Shown: positions 8,119 through 16,888, counted from the stretch's first letter. The stretch: DNA of 64,000 nucleotides from Ectothiorhodospiraceae bacterium (GCA_020831885.1 JAFIFU010000008.1:50767-114766), one strand, 5' to 3'. Notes: a model not told the origin generated them from the sequence alone. Numbers and translations: made by a program.

Positions 8119-10281
8119 ATGCTGCGCAAGGTCGAGGCGCCAGAAGAGCCGGAGACGGCGGATCTAACATCCGCGGCGTCAACCGCTGTGTTGAAGCCGC
8201 GCTGCGCATTGAAAGTGGCTGTGGTGGGAAACCGCCGCTACGCCGAAGAGACCGACGAGAACCCGACTGAAGCTGCCGCCCGGATGAAGCGGCATGCTGC
8301 CCGCGCGTCGCGTGCCGTTTGGCAGGCGGTCATCGAGAGCCTGCCCCCGATCCTCGGAATGCACTTGGACATTCCGAGCAAGGACAGGCGCACCGACGAT
8401 CATTTACCTCGCGACCTGCGGCTCGCGGACTTCTTCAGCAGAGAAACGCCTCGGCTCGCCGTGCTCAGCTCACTGGCGGCCGGAGGGGACCAAATCGGCG
8501 TCAAGACTGCTTTTGACGCCGCTCGAAACGCGGCCGAAGCGGCCATCGAGCTCGAAGCGGTCTTGCCGTTCCCCGAGTTCGCCTATCCTGGCGATCCCGA
8601 GGCGCCGCAGCGGGAGTTCCGCCCCGAAGAGGCGCAGGCATTGACGGAGATGGCCGCGCAGGCACGACAAGTGCTGCGGCTGGACGGGCGATACGACGAT
8701 CGTGCAGGTCGCCAAGCCGCCTATGAGCAATGCCGAGAAGTGCTGTTGCAGCACGCCGACCTGGTGCTGGCGATCTATGATCCGCAAAAAACGGGACGCA
8801 CCGGCGGAACCGTGGAAACCGTCGGTCGAGCACTGGCGCTGGGACTGCCGGTAGTCGCAGTGCTTGTTTCGGAGAACGAGGCGAGAATCGCGCTGTATGC
8901 GGCCCCCTCGGAGCGGCCGGTCGCCGCCGATGTGGAGTGGGCCGGTGCGCTGCCGATCGACTCAGTACGGTGGAAGGAGGGACTGGCCGAGGAATTGCAC
9001 CATCTTCTTGCCCTGCCGCACCAGATGCCCGCGCCAGCCGAGAGCGTATCGGAGCGCGTCAAGCGGACCCAGTCGCTTGGAGAGGCCGTCAACCGGCTGC
9101 GGCTGACCTACGGAGAAGCGCCGCTGCACCGCTGGTGCAGGGGATCCGCACTGAAGTCCGTATTCGCTTTTGCGTGGTCGTCGCTGCTGCAGACCGCAGA
9201 GTTCTTCGCCCCGCCGCCTCAATCCGACCACGGTGGCGCGCGCCTCGAGAGTGCGTCGGCCGATATTACGCTTGCCCCCTACGCCGCCTTCTATGCGCGG
9301 GCTTCCATGCTCTCGGATGCCTATATGCGTACCTATCGAGGGGCCTTCGTGCTGGCATTCGCGCTGGCCGGTGTTGCGGTCGCCGCGGCGGTTGGACTGA
9401 TGACGATGGGAACCAGCCCGCCGATGCTGGCCGTGGTCATCCTGGGCGGGCTCAAGATCGGCATCATCCTCTTCTTGCTCGTACTCGAGCGCGTCAGCCA
9501 CAAGGCGCGCTATCAAGAGCATGCGACCGATTTCAGATATCTCGCCGAACAGCTCCGGCCCATACAGTGGCTTGCGCCTCTCGGCGCGGCAGTACCCGCC
9601 GTGCACCTGCCGGCCCATCTGGCACCGCTTGATCCCCACAGGACGTGGATGCCTTGGCTCGTGCGCGCCATCGCGCGCAGCACGCCACCCGTCGCGTTAC
9701 CGTCGGAAGACCGCCCGGCATCTCCCCGCGAGGTGACCTTGGACAACGCCTTGGTCCGCACCGCGCTCGAACGCGCCCGATCGGAGTGGCTGGAAGGCCA
9801 GGTGCTCTACCACCGGAAGAACGCCACACGCATGCACGCCATCGACGAGGGGCTCGAGCGTCTTGCCAAGGGCCTGTTGTGGACCGTTCTGATTTTCGCC
9901 GTGGGCGCGTTCCTGTTGAAGCTGCTGTACCAGCTCGGTCTCGTCGACGGAGCCCGCTTTCCGTTCCTGCTGGGACAATTCCCTTTCCTTCTCGGTGCCG
10001 GGACCGCGATCCTACCCGCGTTCATCGCGGCCCTTGGCGGGATCATGTTCCAGTCCGAGGCCAGGCGCCTCAAGGCTCGCTCTGAAGCGATGTACCACAC
10101 GTTGCAGGCACAGCAAAGCGATCTCGAGGCTCGTATAGCCGCACTCTCCAGCAGTTCCCGCCGCTACAGTGGTGCCGCCTGGCCGACTGCGCAGCACCTG
10201 CGCGCCCTGTCGGAGATAATGATCGAGGAGACTGGCGACTGGAAGGTGCTATACCAGATGCACGAGATCCATGCCGGATGA
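8119..10281 (+). CDS. SLOG-like nucleotide-sensing domain fused to two pairs of membrane helices (SLATT-like)
   Basis: 720 residues behind a strong ribosome site (AGGAAGGAGG, 8,100-8,109). The N-terminal half is a Rossmann-like domain. A first strand with LKVAVVGNRRY is at about 32-42, followed by AVLSSLAAGGDQIGVKTA and VLPFPEFAYPGD. The closing element is DLVLAIYDPQ with GRTGGTVETV and LGLPVVAVLV (about 212-250). This layout is typical of SLOG-type domains that bind nucleotides or their derivatives. The C-terminal half has four predicted membrane helices in two pairs (about 409-431, 435-460, 590-613 and 620-648), with charged helices between. That matches SLATT-type two-helix effectors, which are thought to disrupt or gate the membrane on signal binding. 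Fusion of sensor and double SLATT suggests a self-contained membrane effector. Confidence 0.75.
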   Translation: MLRKVEAPEEPETADLTSAASTAVLKPRCALKVAVVGNRRYAEETDENPTEAAARMKRHAARASRAVWQAVIESLPPILGMHLDIPSKDRRTDDHLPRDLRLADFFSRETPRLAVLSSLAAGGDQIGVKTAFDAARNAAEAAIELEAVLPFPEFAYPGDPEAPQREFRPEEAQALTEMAAQARQVLRLDGRYDDRAGRQAAYEQCREVLLQHADLVLAIYDPQKTGRTGGTVETVGRALALGLPVVAVLVSENEARIALYAAPSERPVAADVEWAGALPIDSVRWKEGLAEELHHLLALPHQMPAPAESVSERVKRTQSLGEAVNRLRLTYGEAPLHRWCRGSALKSVFAFAWSSLLQTAEFFAPPPQSDHGGARLESASADITLAPYAAFYARASMLSDAYMRTYRGAFVLAFALAGVAVAAAVGLMTMGTSPPMLAVVILGGLKIGIILFLLVLERVSHKARYQEHATDFRYLAEQLRPIQWLAPLGAAVPAVHLPAHLAPLDPHRTWMPWLVRAIARSTPPVALPSEDRPASPREVTLDNALVRTALERARSEWLEGQVLYHRKNATRMHAIDEGLERLAKGLLWTVLIFAVGAFLLKLLYQLGLVDGARFPFLLGQFPFLLGAGTAILPAFIAALGGIMFQSEARRLKARSEAMYHTLQAQQSDLEARIAALSSSSRRYSGAAWPTAQHLRALSEIMIEETGDWKVLYQMHEIHAG

Positions 10282-10321
10282 GCGCTGTGGCGGCTCTTCG
10301 ACCTGACCCGGTCTGCCCCCG

Positions 10322-11302
10322 ATGACTGAGTTAGAGGTCATTCTGCTGGCGACAGTGGGCAGCGCCATACCGGTCGTCCTTTGGCTGGTGTTCTTCTACA
10401 CACGAGACCGCTACCAGAGAGAGCCAAAGTGGCTCATTGCAGTCCTCTTCTTCGTGGGCGCCGTTCCCGTCGCAATCATCGCCGAACTCGTGAATGTCTC
10501 CGTTCAGGCATTCGCCGGCGTGGTCCTAACGGTGATTTTGGTGGCTCCGATTGGCGAGGAGATTCTCAAGTACCTTGGCATGCGGTTTCCTGTGCGACGC
10601 CATCGGGCGTTCAACGAGCCGATCGATGGCATGGTCTACGGCAGCACCGTTGGGCTCGGCTTTGCCTTCACGGAGAACATCGACTACCTTTTCGCGGGCT
10701 ACCTGGGCATACCGGTAATGGATGACCTGCCGCTCTGTGACGGGGGCCTTGATTGCTTTCTCGAGCTGGCATTCTTGCGAGGCACTGGTACGGCGCTGAT
10801 GCACGCCCTCGCTACCGGCATCGCGGGTTTTTATCTCGCCAAGCACGTCCTGGCCGATCGACCAAGGACCGTCGAGCTGCGAGGGGTCGGGATCGCAGCG
10901 CTTATTCATATCGCCTGGAACCTGGGCCTGCAGTTCCCGGCGCTGGCAGGTGCCGCCGCACCCTATGCCATCCTGGCTCGCCGGGCGCTGGCGGCATCGC
11001 CGCACCGGCTAAAGGAGCTCGACGACGCCCACCACTGGATCGAGCATTTCGCGGTCGGTGATGGCCTGCTTCAGCCGTGTCCACGCTGCCAGCACCTTCA
11101 CCACCCGGGCCAGCGCTTTTGCTCCGTGTGCGGACTACGATTGCTCGATCCCCGGGCACGTCATTCAAGGCCATGTCCGGCGTGCGACCAGCCCCAGCCA
11201 GCAACAGGACGATACTGCAGCGCTTGCCGTGAGCATTTGGGCGCAGCAAAGGATGGCAAGGATATAGACTTTGTGCGGCCGGATCCTGGTGAGCGCCAGT
11301 GA
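10322..11302 (+). CDS. PrsW-family intramembrane metalloprotease with two C-terminal zinc ribbons
   Basis: 326 residues. Several membrane helices occupy residues 1-220. PrsW family motifs are present: EE at 79-80 in GEEILKYLG, FNEPIDGMVYG at about 97-107, a conserved histidine at 161 in LMHALATGIAGF, and HIAWN at 196-200. PrsW is the site-1 protease that cuts an anti-sigma factor in Bacillus. The tail is unusual: two CxxC...CxxC zinc ribbons, at C253/C256/C267/C270 and C285/C288/C299/C302. These could bind nucleic acid or a protein partner. It sits 40 bp after the SLOG-SLATT gene and 79 bp before the RyR gene, so it is likely cotranscribed. A role in proteolytic activation or release of an island effector is inference. 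Confidence 0.85.
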   Translation: MTELEVILLATVGSAIPVVLWLVFFYTRDRYQREPKWLIAVLFFVGAVPVAIIAELVNVSVQAFAGVVLTVILVAPIGEEILKYLGMRFPVRRHRAFNEPIDGMVYGSTVGLGFAFTENIDYLFAGYLGIPVMDDLPLCDGGLDCFLELAFLRGTGTALMHALATGIAGFYLAKHVLADRPRTVELRGVGIAALIHIAWNLGLQFPALAGAAAPYAILARRALAASPHRLKELDDAHHWIEHFAVGDGLLQPCPRCQHLHHPGQRFCSVCGLRLLDPRARHSRPCPACDQPQPATGRYCSACREHLGAAKDGKDIDFVRPDPGERQ

Positions 11303-11381
11303 CGGATCAGACGAGGGGTTGCGCACTTCGAAGCATGCGGGGGTTTCCCAAGACGCACTGATCCCAGTGGGGGAGAAGCGA

Positions 11382-13343
11382 ATGAAGGACGTAAATTCAG
11401 GGGTTCCACACCCGCATCGCCCGCTCGGCGTTCGCTTGCGCACCCTTCTCTACATCTTTGGCGGCACAACGATCGTCCTCGGCTTCTTCGGTCTCTGGGG
11501 TGCGCATGCGGAGAGGGACATCATGCACAGGCTCTCCGCAGTCCTGTTCGATGTGGCGGGACTGTTTGTGCTTGAGAAACCCCACGCGGATGTGGACAAC
11601 GCGTGGCTGAGTGTGGCGCGGGTGACCGCCATAGCGACTTCGGGTATGGGCCTGTTTTTGATCTTGGCCGGTGTCTTCCGAGACGGCGTCGCGCAATGGC
11701 GCCTCCGGGTATTCGGCAGGCGGGCCGCCGGTGGAAGGAAACCGCTCAATGTGATCTGCGGCCTGGGCCGCATAGGGCGGCAGCTCGTGGATGATCTAAC
11801 CACCGCTGACCTCAATCAGAGTTCAGTGGTGGCAATCGAGATCGACGCCGGCAATCCGGGAATTGAAACGGCTCGCGAGGCGGGCGCTGTGGTGGTGATC
11901 GGTGACGCACGGGATGCGGCCGTGCGCCGGCGGGCCCGGATGAGCGCAGCGGACCGGGTCTTTGTCGTCTGCGGTGATGATTCCATCAACCTGGACACGG
12001 CCGCTGAGGTCGTGAGGGATGTCGATGCCGGGAGGGCGGGCACAAGCCGCCTATTGCATTGCTACGCCAACGTCGTCAGCCCGACGCTGGCCAAGGCGGC
12101 GCATGACAATCCCGTCTTCGCCGAGTTGCACGGCCGCATGCGATTCGAGACCTTCAACGTAGTGGAAAGCTCGGCCCGTCAACTTGTGAAAGATGAGCTG
12201 GGACGCCGCCACGCGCCGCACCGCGGCGAGGTCGCACACTACGTCCTCTTCGGGTTTGGTGCAATGGGCCAAACCGTTGCGCTTCTGGCCGGCCGGATGG
12301 CGCATTTCGAGAACAATTGCCGCCTGCGCATGTCGATCATCGATGACTGGGAGGAACCGGTCGTGAGGAAGGCGAGACGCTGCTTCCTCGAACGGCATCC
12401 AGCGTTCTGTCCGGACCCAGACACATTCGACCTGGAGGCACACGTCAGCAGCGCGTTCCCGGAGAGGGATGCTTGGTTCCATCGCGCTGGACGCCCGGCG
12501 AACCCGGGGTGGCGGATCGACGCACCGGTGAGTCCGACCGGCGAGCCAATCCCGATCGAGTACGTCGTCAACGCGGAGTTCCTCGATCTGGGTACGGAGG
12601 TCGACGCGCCACCGTTGATCGCGCAGTTGATCAGCCGCCTCAAGGCCGACCAGTCGCCTCCTGTACGCCCTTGCGTAATCGTCTGTTTCGACGACGACAG
12701 GCGCAACCTGGAGGGGGCGTTGCGGGTCTCGGCGGCGCTCCGGAGCGAAAGCCTTGATCTGCCCTTGTACGTTTACCTGCCGGATGAGCCCGGCCTGGCA
12801 ACGTTCCTGAGGCGTGGACGGGAGCAAGGCGTGCTTGGAGATGTGCTCGATTTCGGGGCCTGCGAAGTGAGCGCTGCGTATTCTGAGATCGTCCAGCCCA
12901 ACATTGTCGAGCTCGCGAAGTCGTTCAGGGAAGCGTACGACCGACAACACCCCAGCGCCCAGCCGGCTCGCAGCACGCTCGCGCGCGCGTTCTGGGCGTC
13001 AGATTACGAGGCAGCACACCATGTCGAGATCAAGCGAGCCGCCGCGGATCGCATGCGAGCCGCTCAAGACGACACCGCGGCCAAGCCAGTGACGAACGCG
13101 CGCTTCACCCCGACAGAACGGGAGGCTCTCGCGTGCATGGAGCACAACCGGTACGTCGCCGAACGGCTGCTCGCCGGCTGGCGATACGGTCCGAGCAACA
13201 ATGCTGCCAAGAGGCGCGAAAGCCTGATTCCCTGGAACTATCTCCCGGAGAAAGAACGCGTAAAAGACTTCGAGCAGATAGATGTTTTTGCCCAATGGCT
13301 GGACGGGCGAGACAGCGCAAAGCGGGGGAATGGTTCAAAATGA
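11382..13343 (+). CDS. Membrane-anchored dual TrkA-N-like (RCK) protein with C-terminal RyR domain
   Basis: 653 residues from ATG 11,382, chosen for its GGGAGAAG ribosome site; the frame is open upstream to a TTG at 11,271 but without such a site. Two hydrophobic helices (about 18-40 and 78-99) come first. A Rossmann NAD-binding fold of TrkA-N/RCK type follows (LNVICGLGRIGRQLVDDL at about 122-139), with a second similar fold near 286-303 (HYVLFGFGAMGQTVALLA). A third strand-helix unit near 440-470 (CVIVCFDDD) is less clear. The last 115 residues match the RyR domain: AAHHVEIKRA, EREALACMEHNRYVAERLLA and GWRYGP. RyR domains are predicted ligand-binding modules found with SLOG, TIR and SLATT proteins. 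The two-helix plus RCK layout resembles a ligand-gated ion channel, although I see no K+ selectivity filter. Confidence 0.85.
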   Translation: MKDVNSGVPHPHRPLGVRLRTLLYIFGGTTIVLGFFGLWGAHAERDIMHRLSAVLFDVAGLFVLEKPHADVDNAWLSVARVTAIATSGMGLFLILAGVFRDGVAQWRLRVFGRRAAGGRKPLNVICGLGRIGRQLVDDLTTADLNQSSVVAIEIDAGNPGIETAREAGAVVVIGDARDAAVRRRARMSAADRVFVVCGDDSINLDTAAEVVRDVDAGRAGTSRLLHCYANVVSPTLAKAAHDNPVFAELHGRMRFETFNVVESSARQLVKDELGRRHAPHRGEVAHYVLFGFGAMGQTVALLAGRMAHFENNCRLRMSIIDDWEEPVVRKARRCFLERHPAFCPDPDTFDLEAHVSSAFPERDAWFHRAGRPANPGWRIDAPVSPTGEPIPIEYVVNAEFLDLGTEVDAPPLIAQLISRLKADQSPPVRPCVIVCFDDDRRNLEGALRVSAALRSESLDLPLYVYLPDEPGLATFLRRGREQGVLGDVLDFGACEVSAAYSEIVQPNIVELAKSFREAYDRQHPSAQPARSTLARAFWASDYEAAHHVEIKRAAADRMRAAQDDTAAKPVTNARFTPTEREALACMEHNRYVAERLLAGWRYGPSNNAAKRRESLIPWNYLPEKERVKDFEQIDVFAQWLDGRDSAKRGNGSK

Positions 13344-13694
13344 GATTGATCACTTTGACGAACATTGGCGTATCTGGGGACAGCCGAGGCCGGCAGCCCA
13401 GCACGCCGAGATGTGCAACGTGTTTGCGGATGATCTCCCGGAGCAGTTGGGCGGCGCTGCAGCCGTCCATGCAGAGCTCCTCCATCTCGTTCAGTATTCG
13501 AAGCGCATGGATTGTGGAGCGGACTGAATCGCCCCGGGACATGGATCAAACGGTTGAGAATCCGGATAGTCGGTTGCGATGCCGAACCGCACGATGCTAA
13601 CCTTAAATTACTGCGGGTGTTACTCCGTGGTGTTACGCATAAAAAGGTCGTTGTGAAAAAATTTTTGGGATCAACGGCTTACTGGGTGGGATGC
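13344..13694. other. Island right edge without a clear gene
   Basis: About 350 bases. A minus-strand frame starting at 13,542 begins with a short helical segment (STIHALRILNEM, AAQLLREIIRKH) that faintly recalls a winged-helix regulator, but it reads on into the antisense of the RyR gene, so it is at most a fragment. The last 150 bases are AT-rich for this genome. Two direct copies of GGTGTTAC (13,615-13,622 and 13,628-13,635) lie about 60 bp from the tRNA fragment and could be integrase arm sites. Confidence 0.4.
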
Positions 13695-13716
13695 TCGAAT
13701 CCCTCCCTCTCCGCCA
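13695..13716 (+). other. Attachment-site remnant: 3' end of a tRNA-Ser gene
   Basis: TCGAATCCCTCCCTCTCCGC followed by CA reads as half of the T-arm loop, the acceptor 3' strand and the CCA end of a tRNA-Ser. No matching acceptor 5' strand, D-arm or anticodon arm occurs in the preceding 100 bases, so this is only a fragment. A 3' tRNA fragment at the edge of foreign DNA is the classic direct repeat left by tyrosine-integrase insertion. The intact tRNA should lie left of the window. An 8-bp inverted repeat (13,722-13,729 with 13,745-13,752) follows and may be the old tRNA terminator, though it lacks a T run. Confidence 0.8.
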
Positions 13717-13807
13717 CTTTATTCCCGCGAACCAGGGCGTTCGCCGCGGGAACCCAGCGGTTGGCGGCCGTGAACGGTTCCCTGCCGGGCCCGCCGGGCC
13801 ATGGTCA

Positions 13808-13920
13808 ATGGCGGCGGTGCCGGTCCTCCCGCGACGATAAACTGTGAACCCGGTCAGGCCCGGAAGGGAGCAGCCGCAGCAGTGGACTCGGGCGCCGGGA
13901 TGTGGCTGGTATCCGCCGCC
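13808..13920 (+). ncRNA. ffs: 4.5S RNA of the signal recognition particle
   Basis: The conserved core of bacterial small SRP RNA is present: GGTCAGGCCCGGAAGGGAGC around 13,852-13,871, followed by AGCCGCAGCAG, with the partner strand GCCGGGATGTGGCTGG. The ends pair (GGCGGCGG near 13,810 with CCGCCGCC at 13,913-13,920), giving a hairpin of about 113 nt like the Escherichia coli 4.5S RNA. It binds Ffh and targets membrane proteins cotranslationally. Its position directly upstream of dnaX is common in gammaproteobacteria. Exact ends are approximate; the pyrimidine-rich TCCATTTTCTCTTCC after it may aid termination. Confidence 0.93.
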
Positions 13921-14041
13921 TCCATTTTCTCTTCCTCCATCCGAGTTATCGTCTCCGTGTATGCCCGATGCCGGGCTCGAAAGGGGCTGTTCGGGTGCTA
14001 CAATGCCTGCCTGGCCGAAGTCGACGAAGGGCAAGCCATCC

Positions 14042-15820
14042 ATGAGCTACCAGGTGCTGGCGCGGAAATACCGTCCCCGCAGTTTCGCCGAGATGGTGGG
14101 GCAGGAACACGTGCTGAAGGCGCTGATCAACGGCCTGGACAACGATCGGCTGCATCACGCGTATCTGTTCACTGGTACCCGGGGGGTGGGCAAGACCACG
14201 GTCGCCCGGGTGCTGGCCCGTTGCCTGAATTGCGAGGGTGGCATTACCAGCCGTCCCTGCGGCGTCTGCGGCGCCTGCCAGGAGATCGAGCAGGGGCGCT
14301 TCGTGGATCTCATCGAGGTGGACGCCGCCTCGCGGACCCGGGTGGAGGACACGCGGGAGCTGCTGGACAACGTCCAGTACGCACCCACCCGGGCCCGTTT
14401 CAAGATCTATCTGGTGGACGAGGTGCACATGCTGTCCACCCACAGCTTCAATGCCCTGTTGAAGACCCTGGAAGAGCCGCCGCCCCATGTGAAGTTCCTG
14501 TTCGCCACTACCGATCCGCAGAAGGTGCCGGTGACCATCCTCTCCCGCTGTTTGCAGTTCAATCTGAAACGACTGCCCACGGAGCTGATTGCCGGCCATC
14601 TGGAACAGGTGCTGCAGCAGGAGGGCATCGACTCCGAGACGCGGGCGCTGCAGCGCCTGGCCCGGGCGGCGGATGGCAGCATGCGGGATGCTCTGAGCCT
14701 GACCGATCAGGCGATTGCATTCGGTGCCGGCGCCGTCCGTGAGGACGAGGTGCGCACCATGCTGGGCAGCATCGAGGAGGACAGCGTCTACCGTTTCCTC
14801 GAAGCCCTGGCGGAGGAAGACGCTCAGGCGCTGATGGCGGCCGTGGATGCCGTGGCCCAGCGGTCGCCGGATTTCTCCGAGTTGCTGGCCGGTCTGCTGA
14901 CCACCCTGCACGAACTCAGCCTTCTTCAGCTGGTGCCGGATGCCATGGATGCGGCCCATCCGGAACGGGAGCGCCTGGAAGGGCTGGCCCGGCGTCTGAG
15001 TCCGGAAGACGTGCAGTTGTACTACCAGATCGCATTGCATGGGCGGCGGGATCTGCCCTTGGCACCCGTGCCGCGCATGGGTTTCGAGATGACGCTGCTG
15101 CGCATGCTGGCGTTCCGGCCGGCGGAGGAGCCCGGGAAGGGCGGCGCCAGCGAAGCCGGCGACCGGGTCCGCAGCGGCGCGCCGGTGGTTGCGGCCGCCG
15201 TATCTTCGGAACCGGCCCGGGCGGGCGGAGAGGATTCGGTCGCCTCCAGCCGGGTCGCCGGGCTGCGGGCAGCGGTGGAAGCGACGCCCCGGGCGCGGAC
15301 GGAACCGCCGCCCCAGACGTCGGACTCTGATCCGGTGCCGGCGCCGCCGGCGGCTCCCACGGAACCCGGCGGCGCGGATCGGCAGCCCGGGGTTGCCTCC
15401 GGGCTCGGGCCGGCGGATCAGACGCCGGCCGAGGCTGTCCCGCCTTGGGAAGAGCTCATTGAGCGCATGAAGCTTGGTGCCATGACCCGCGCCGTGGCCA
15501 TGCATTGCCGCTGGTGCGGCATGGAGGGGGATACGGTCCGGCTGCAATTGGAGGCGGCCCATCGCCATCTGCTCAATGGCAGCATGGAGAGCCGTATCCG
15601 GCAGGCGCTTGGGCGGGTGCTCGGCCGGGATATCCGGCTGCAGGTGGACTGCGTTGACGGTGAACCGGTGGCGGATTCCCCTGCCGCCCAAGCGGATCAG
15701 CGTCGGGCGGAGCGCCAGCGCGAGGCAGAGCAGGCCATCGACGGGGACCCGCATGTGCACGCCCTGCGGGAACTTTTTGATGCCGAGGTCGTTCCGGATT
15801 CCATACAGCCGGCGGACTGA
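14042..15820 (+). CDS. dnaX: DNA polymerase III subunits tau/gamma (clamp loader ATPase)
   Basis: 592 residues from ATG 14,042 ([15 protein letters not shown]), the standard family start; upstream in-frame codons run through ffs and are not coding. Walker A is [10 protein letters not shown] four-cysteine zinc module follows (CLNCEGG, CGVCGAC), then the DEVHMLS Walker B and the clamp-loader lid. A proline/alanine-rich linker at about 380-480 separates the ATPase from the C-terminal tau domain that contacts the polymerase and helicase. It is essential for loading the sliding clamp. I did not find an obvious A-rich slippery site for making gamma by frameshifting. It is followed by ybaB and recR in the usual operon order. 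Confidence 0.97.
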   Translation: MSYQVLARKYRPRSFAEMVGQEHVLKALINGLDNDRLHHAYLFTGTRGVGKTTVARVLARCLNCEGGITSRPCGVCGACQEIEQGRFVDLIEVDAASRTRVEDTRELLDNVQYAPTRARFKIYLVDEVHMLSTHSFNALLKTLEEPPPHVKFLFATTDPQKVPVTILSRCLQFNLKRLPTELIAGHLEQVLQQEGIDSETRALQRLARAADGSMRDALSLTDQAIAFGAGAVREDEVRTMLGSIEEDSVYRFLEALAEEDAQALMAAVDAVAQRSPDFSELLAGLLTTLHELSLLQLVPDAMDAAHPERERLEGLARRLSPEDVQLYYQIALHGRRDLPLAPVPRMGFEMTLLRMLAFRPAEEPGKGGASEAGDRVRSGAPVVAAAVSSEPARAGGEDSVASSRVAGLRAAVEATPRARTEPPPQTSDSDPVPAPPAAPTEPGGADRQPGVASGLGPADQTPAEAVPPWEELIERMKLGAMTRAVAMHCRWCGMEGDTVRLQLEAAHRHLLNGSMESRIRQALGRVLGRDIRLQVDCVDGEPVADSPAAQADQRRAERQREAEQAIDGDPHVHALRELFDAEVVPDSIQPAD

Positions 15821-15857
15821 GGCTTACCGACCACGAACCTTCACGAGGACAGGAACG

Positions 15858-16181
15858 ATGAAAGGCGGTTTGGGTAACCTGATGAAGCAGGCCCAGAAGA
15901 TGCAGGCCAACATGCAGAAGGCGCAGGAGGAGATCGCGCGCCTGGAGGTCAGCGGTCAGGCAGGGGGCGGGCTGGTTACAGTGATCATGAACGGTAAGCA
16001 CGAGGTGCGCCGGGTCGAGATCGACGACAGCCTGTTCGATGATGATCGCGACATGATTGCTGACCTGGTGGCGGCGGCCTTTAATGACGCGGTGCGCCGG
16101 GTGCAGGAAGTCACCCAGGAGAAGATGGCGGAGATGACCAGTGGCATGGGCCTTCCCCCCGGGATGAAACTGCCGTTCTGA
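15858..16181 (+). CDS. ybaB: YbaB/EbfC family nucleoid-associated protein
   Basis: 107 residues from ATG 15,858, preceded by the ribosome site GAGGACAGGAACG; the in-frame extension upstream to 15,576 overlaps dnaX and is not real. [20 protein letters not shown] is the family's N-terminal helix, with the central strand [20 protein letters not shown] and the C-terminal [12 protein letters not shown] typical of EbfC/YbaB. These dimeric proteins bind DNA and shape the nucleoid. The dnaX-ybaB-recR order is conserved across many bacteria and suggests a link with replication and repair. Confidence 0.96.
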   Translation: MKGGLGNLMKQAQKMQANMQKAQEEIARLEVSGQAGGGLVTVIMNGKHEVRRVEIDDSLFDDDRDMIADLVAAAFNDAVRRVQEVTQEKMAEMTSGMGLPPGMKLPF

Positions 16182-16239
16182 ACGGCAGCCGTCCCCGTGT
16201 CTCATGCTGTGCCGGATCGTATCCGGCCGAGGGAGTTGC

Positions 16240-16839
16240 ATGGCCTACTCACCGCTGATCCAGGATCTCATTGATGCATTGCGCTGCCTGCCCGGAGTCG
16301 GCCCGCGCAGCGCTCAGCGCATGGCGCTGCACCTGCTGCAGCGCGACCGGGAAGCTGGACGGCGGCTGACCCGGGCCATGCAGCAGGCGCTGGAACGGGT
16401 CGGACAATGCCGACAGTGCCGCCTGCCCACCGAAGAGGAACTGTGTGACCTTTGCCGGAATGCGCGGCGGGATCAGGGGGTGCTCTGTCTGGTGGAGAGT
16501 CCGGCGGATGTGTTCGCCCTGGAGCAGGCCACTGACTATAACGGCCGGTATTTCGTGCTCATGGGGCGCCTGTCCCCCCTGGACGGCGTCGGTCCGGATG
16601 CGATCGGCCTGGATCGGTTGGAGGAGCAACTGCGACAAGGGCAGGTCCGGGAGATCATTCTTGCGGTCAGCCCCACGGTGGAGGGCGAGGCCACAGCCCA
16701 GTATGTGGCGGACATGGCCGCCGAACATGCGGTTCGCTGTAGCCGTATTGCTCACGGCGTACCCGTTGGCGGCGAGCTGGAATATGTGGACAGCGGCACA
16801 CTCTCCCATGCGTTCGCCGGACGACGGGATTACCGTTAA
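16240..16839 (+). CDS. recR: Recombination protein RecR
   Basis: 199 residues, the normal length, from ATG 16,240 ([20 protein letters not shown]). It shows the helix-hairpin-helix region near the start, a C4 zinc finger (CRQC and CDLC, about 57-72), a Toprim domain ([14 protein letters not shown]) and a C-terminal Walker B-like segment. With RecO it loads RecA onto SSB-coated gaps in the RecFOR pathway. It closes the dnaX-ybaB-recR run, 58 bp after ybaB. A perfect 20-bp palindrome overlaps its stop codon. Confidence 0.97.
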   Translation: MAYSPLIQDLIDALRCLPGVGPRSAQRMALHLLQRDREAGRRLTRAMQQALERVGQCRQCRLPTEEELCDLCRNARRDQGVLCLVESPADVFALEQATDYNGRYFVLMGRLSPLDGVGPDAIGLDRLEEQLRQGQVREIILAVSPTVEGEATAQYVADMAAEHAVRCSRIAHGVPVGGELEYVDSGTLSHAFAGRRDYR

Positions 16840-16855
16840 GGAAGCGCTTCCTTAA
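16836..16855. repeat. Perfect 20-bp palindrome abutting the recR stop codon
   Basis: TTAAGGAAGCGCTTCCTTAA is fully self-complementary and includes the recR TAA. Its first half, TAAGGAAGCGCT, matches the start of the dispersed GGAAGCRCTGATC motif seen after several other stop codons in this window. It may act as a transcript-end hairpin for the dnaX operon. Confidence 0.7.
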
Positions 16856-16888
16856 GAAAGCATCGTCGGATGGGTGCCTGGGGCGCGG

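Noticed and set aside
13105..13542. A minus-strand regulator-like gene at the right island edge
   Set aside because: Only about 30 residues look helical; the rest is antisense to the RyR gene. At most a fragment.
13618..13716. A complete tRNA-Ser gene
   Set aside because: Only the T-loop, acceptor 3' strand and CCA end match; the 5' acceptor strand, D-arm and anticodon are absent, so it is scored as an attachment remnant.
13946..15760. 604-residue minus-strand frame opposite dnaX
   Set aside because: Exact antisense of dnaX codons; no motifs or ribosome site.
14042..15820. Programmed frameshift in dnaX
   Set aside because: No run of A suitable for slippage followed by a hairpin was found; the full tau frame is intact.
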